This document shows, piece after piece, positions 36,779 through 37,660 of a DNA stretch of 37,660 nucleotides. Within the stretch, counting starts at the first letter, position 1. Each line of letters starts with the position of its first letter. The position numbers and the translations under genes were made by a program. The stretch covers positions 1 to 37,660 of the forward strand of contig CAZCXW010000006.1 of the NCBI GenBank assembly GCA_964502785.1, given 5' to 3'. The stretch comes from JAGVYE01 sp964502785 (GTDB lineage: Archaea > Nanobdellota > Nanobdellia > Woesearchaeales > GW2011-AR9). The notes below the pieces were generated by a model. The model worked only from the letters and a program-made list of their open reading frames with translations. It was not told the origin of the DNA and did no database searches.

Positions 36779-37660
36779 TCATGATCTCCCAAGATAAGCT
36801 TTTTTCTGGATACCATAAAGTCCTTCAAACATATCAATGAGTTTCTGTTGATCATATTCTCTAAATAATTTACTTACTCCTGATCCATCTTGGAATTTCT
36901 CTTTTGATGTGCCTTGAATGAAAATGTTTAACCCTTCGCCTTTAAACATTGCTCCAACAAGATGTTGTTTAATCGTGTCATAACTTGTTGTATGTGGGAT
37001 TCTTGTCATTACTCTGGCAACATCTCTATTAAAGTACGGAGCTTCTAATCTTAATCCATAATGAGCAAATATTTTCCCCATTCTCGCAATAGCGTGTTTT
37101 GGTAGCCCCCCTCTTCCTAATTGCCTATCAATTTTCTTTAATCCAAATGTTAATGCTTCTCTAAAGTTAATGTCTCCCTTATCTTCGGTAGGATAGCCTG
37201 AATCACGAGGATTATAGCCATAGTCGTTAATCATTTCATTTGGTCCTTCTCCACAGAAAACTGTTTTTATTCCTTCAGCTGTAATAGCTTGACCTATCAA
37301 ATACATTGCAGCAGCACAAAATAAGTTATCTTTCTTAGGATTTCCGCTTATTTTTAATGATTCAAGTATAACCTCATCTAAATTTATACCATCTGCAATT
37401 TTCTTCATATAAAGTAAATTATTTGTAGGCTTATATCTTTGTAGCGTAATAGATAAACCAGAATCATCTTGATCTATTTTAACTTCTGATAAATCAATGT
37501 TGAATCTTTTAGCGAGTTCCCTGCTTTTTACAACATCTTGGTCATTTTCATCAACTTTCAATGTAAATGCAGTAACTTTCCTATCTTTAGCTCTTGAAAG
37601 TAAATATCCTACACTCATACTATCCAATCCACCTGAAAGAAGTAATCCAACTTCAGAATC
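36779..37660 (-). CDS. Asparagine synthase (glutamine-hydrolysing) C-terminal domain, 5' part outside window
   Basis: The frame is open to the window edge. It has the PP-loop SGGLDS (37610-37630 region, minus strand), then VFCGEGPNEMINDYGYNP and EAPYFNRDVARVM, typical of the AsnB/AsnC synthetase domain that adenylates aspartate or a related carboxylate. About 294 residues are visible. The N-terminal glutaminase domain lies beyond the window or is absent, so a transferase-only or cyclase-type relative cannot be excluded. Confidence 0.85.
   Translation of the reverse strand, partial: DSEVGLLLSGGLDSMSVGYLLSRAKDRKVTAFTLKVDENDQDVVKSRELAKRFNIDLSEVKIDQDDSGLSITLQRYKPTNNLLYMKKIADGINLDEVILESLKISGNPKKDNLFCAAAMYLIGQAITAEGIKTVFCGEGPNEMINDYGYNPRDSGYPTEDKGDINFREALTFGLKKIDRQLGRGGLPKHAIARMGKIFAHYGLRLEAPYFNRDVARVMTRIPHTTSYDTIKQHLVGAMFKGEGLNIFIQGTSKEKFQDGSGVSKLFREYDQQKLIDMFEGLYGIQKKAYLGRS

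Overview
This 37.7 kb, AT-rich window comes from an archaeon, most likely a DPANN lineage such as Woesearchaeota/Pacearchaeota (inference; there is no rRNA here to place it). The evidence is a two-domain Cdc48/VAT AAA ATPase, an Spt5-SecE operon, a TrmB regulator, a class A24 archaeal prepilin peptidase, a family-4 Fe-S uracil-DNA glycosylase, an intron-containing tRNA-Arg(UCG), and archaeal TATA boxes placed about 25-30 bp upstream of start codons. The gene set is ordinary chromosomal housekeeping mixed with many small unknown genes. I see no phage, plasmid or intact transposase.

Layout. 1-860: a RelE-like toxin (cut by the window edge) and its winged-helix antitoxin, then a decayed RNase H-like exonuclease fragment. 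1065-4373: M50 intramembrane protease, a short DegT-like PLP enzyme with a small membrane protein, and a zinc-ribbon protein. 4700-6677: metal handling, with a UPF0016 cation exchanger, a Fur-family regulator, and a ZIP transporter divergent from it around one Fur box. 6908-8487: APH-fold kinase overlapping a HAD phosphatase. 8480-10769: secreted cupredoxin-like protein, Spt5, SecE, and a divergent uracil-DNA glycosylase. 10766-12437: two tandem paralogues of an unrecognised family. 12634-16900: SppA and a very large membrane-anchored subtilisin, apparently one operon. 17030-22468: small unknowns, a lipoprotein, TopA, and the prepilin peptidase. 22587-25781: small ORFs, two genes that look frameshifted at homopolymers (one a JAMM protein), a HAD phosphatase, TrmB and the tRNA. 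25978-30324: two coiled-coil/poly-proline proteins, a conserved archaeal small protein and Cdc48. 30589-34314: M29-like aminopeptidase and a SERCA-like Ca2+ ATPase. 34371-37660: a small ORF, a PD-(D/E)XK nuclease-like protein, the C-terminal part of a queuosine-salvage glycosylase, a two-gene split of an OGFOD1/Tpa1-like 2-oxoglutarate oxygenase, and an asparagine synthase fragment.

The most unusual content is not protein coding. Intergenic gaps hold about ten compact elements of nested and side-by-side inverted repeats (around 1.0, 2.43-2.73, 4.42-4.57, 5.30, 6.71-6.89, 12.53, 17.39-17.60 and 30.34-30.48 kb). Some share primary sequence (82-bp copies about 85% identical in opposite orientations). 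Others share only arm architecture, with both strands of a stem changed together. They look like a dispersed, structure-conserved MITE-like or structured RNA/ssDNA family. A second recurring pattern is promoter geometry: most first genes have a TATA box about 25-29 bp before the ATG, implying leaderless mRNAs, while a minority have a short leader with a GGTG-type Shine-Dalgarno.
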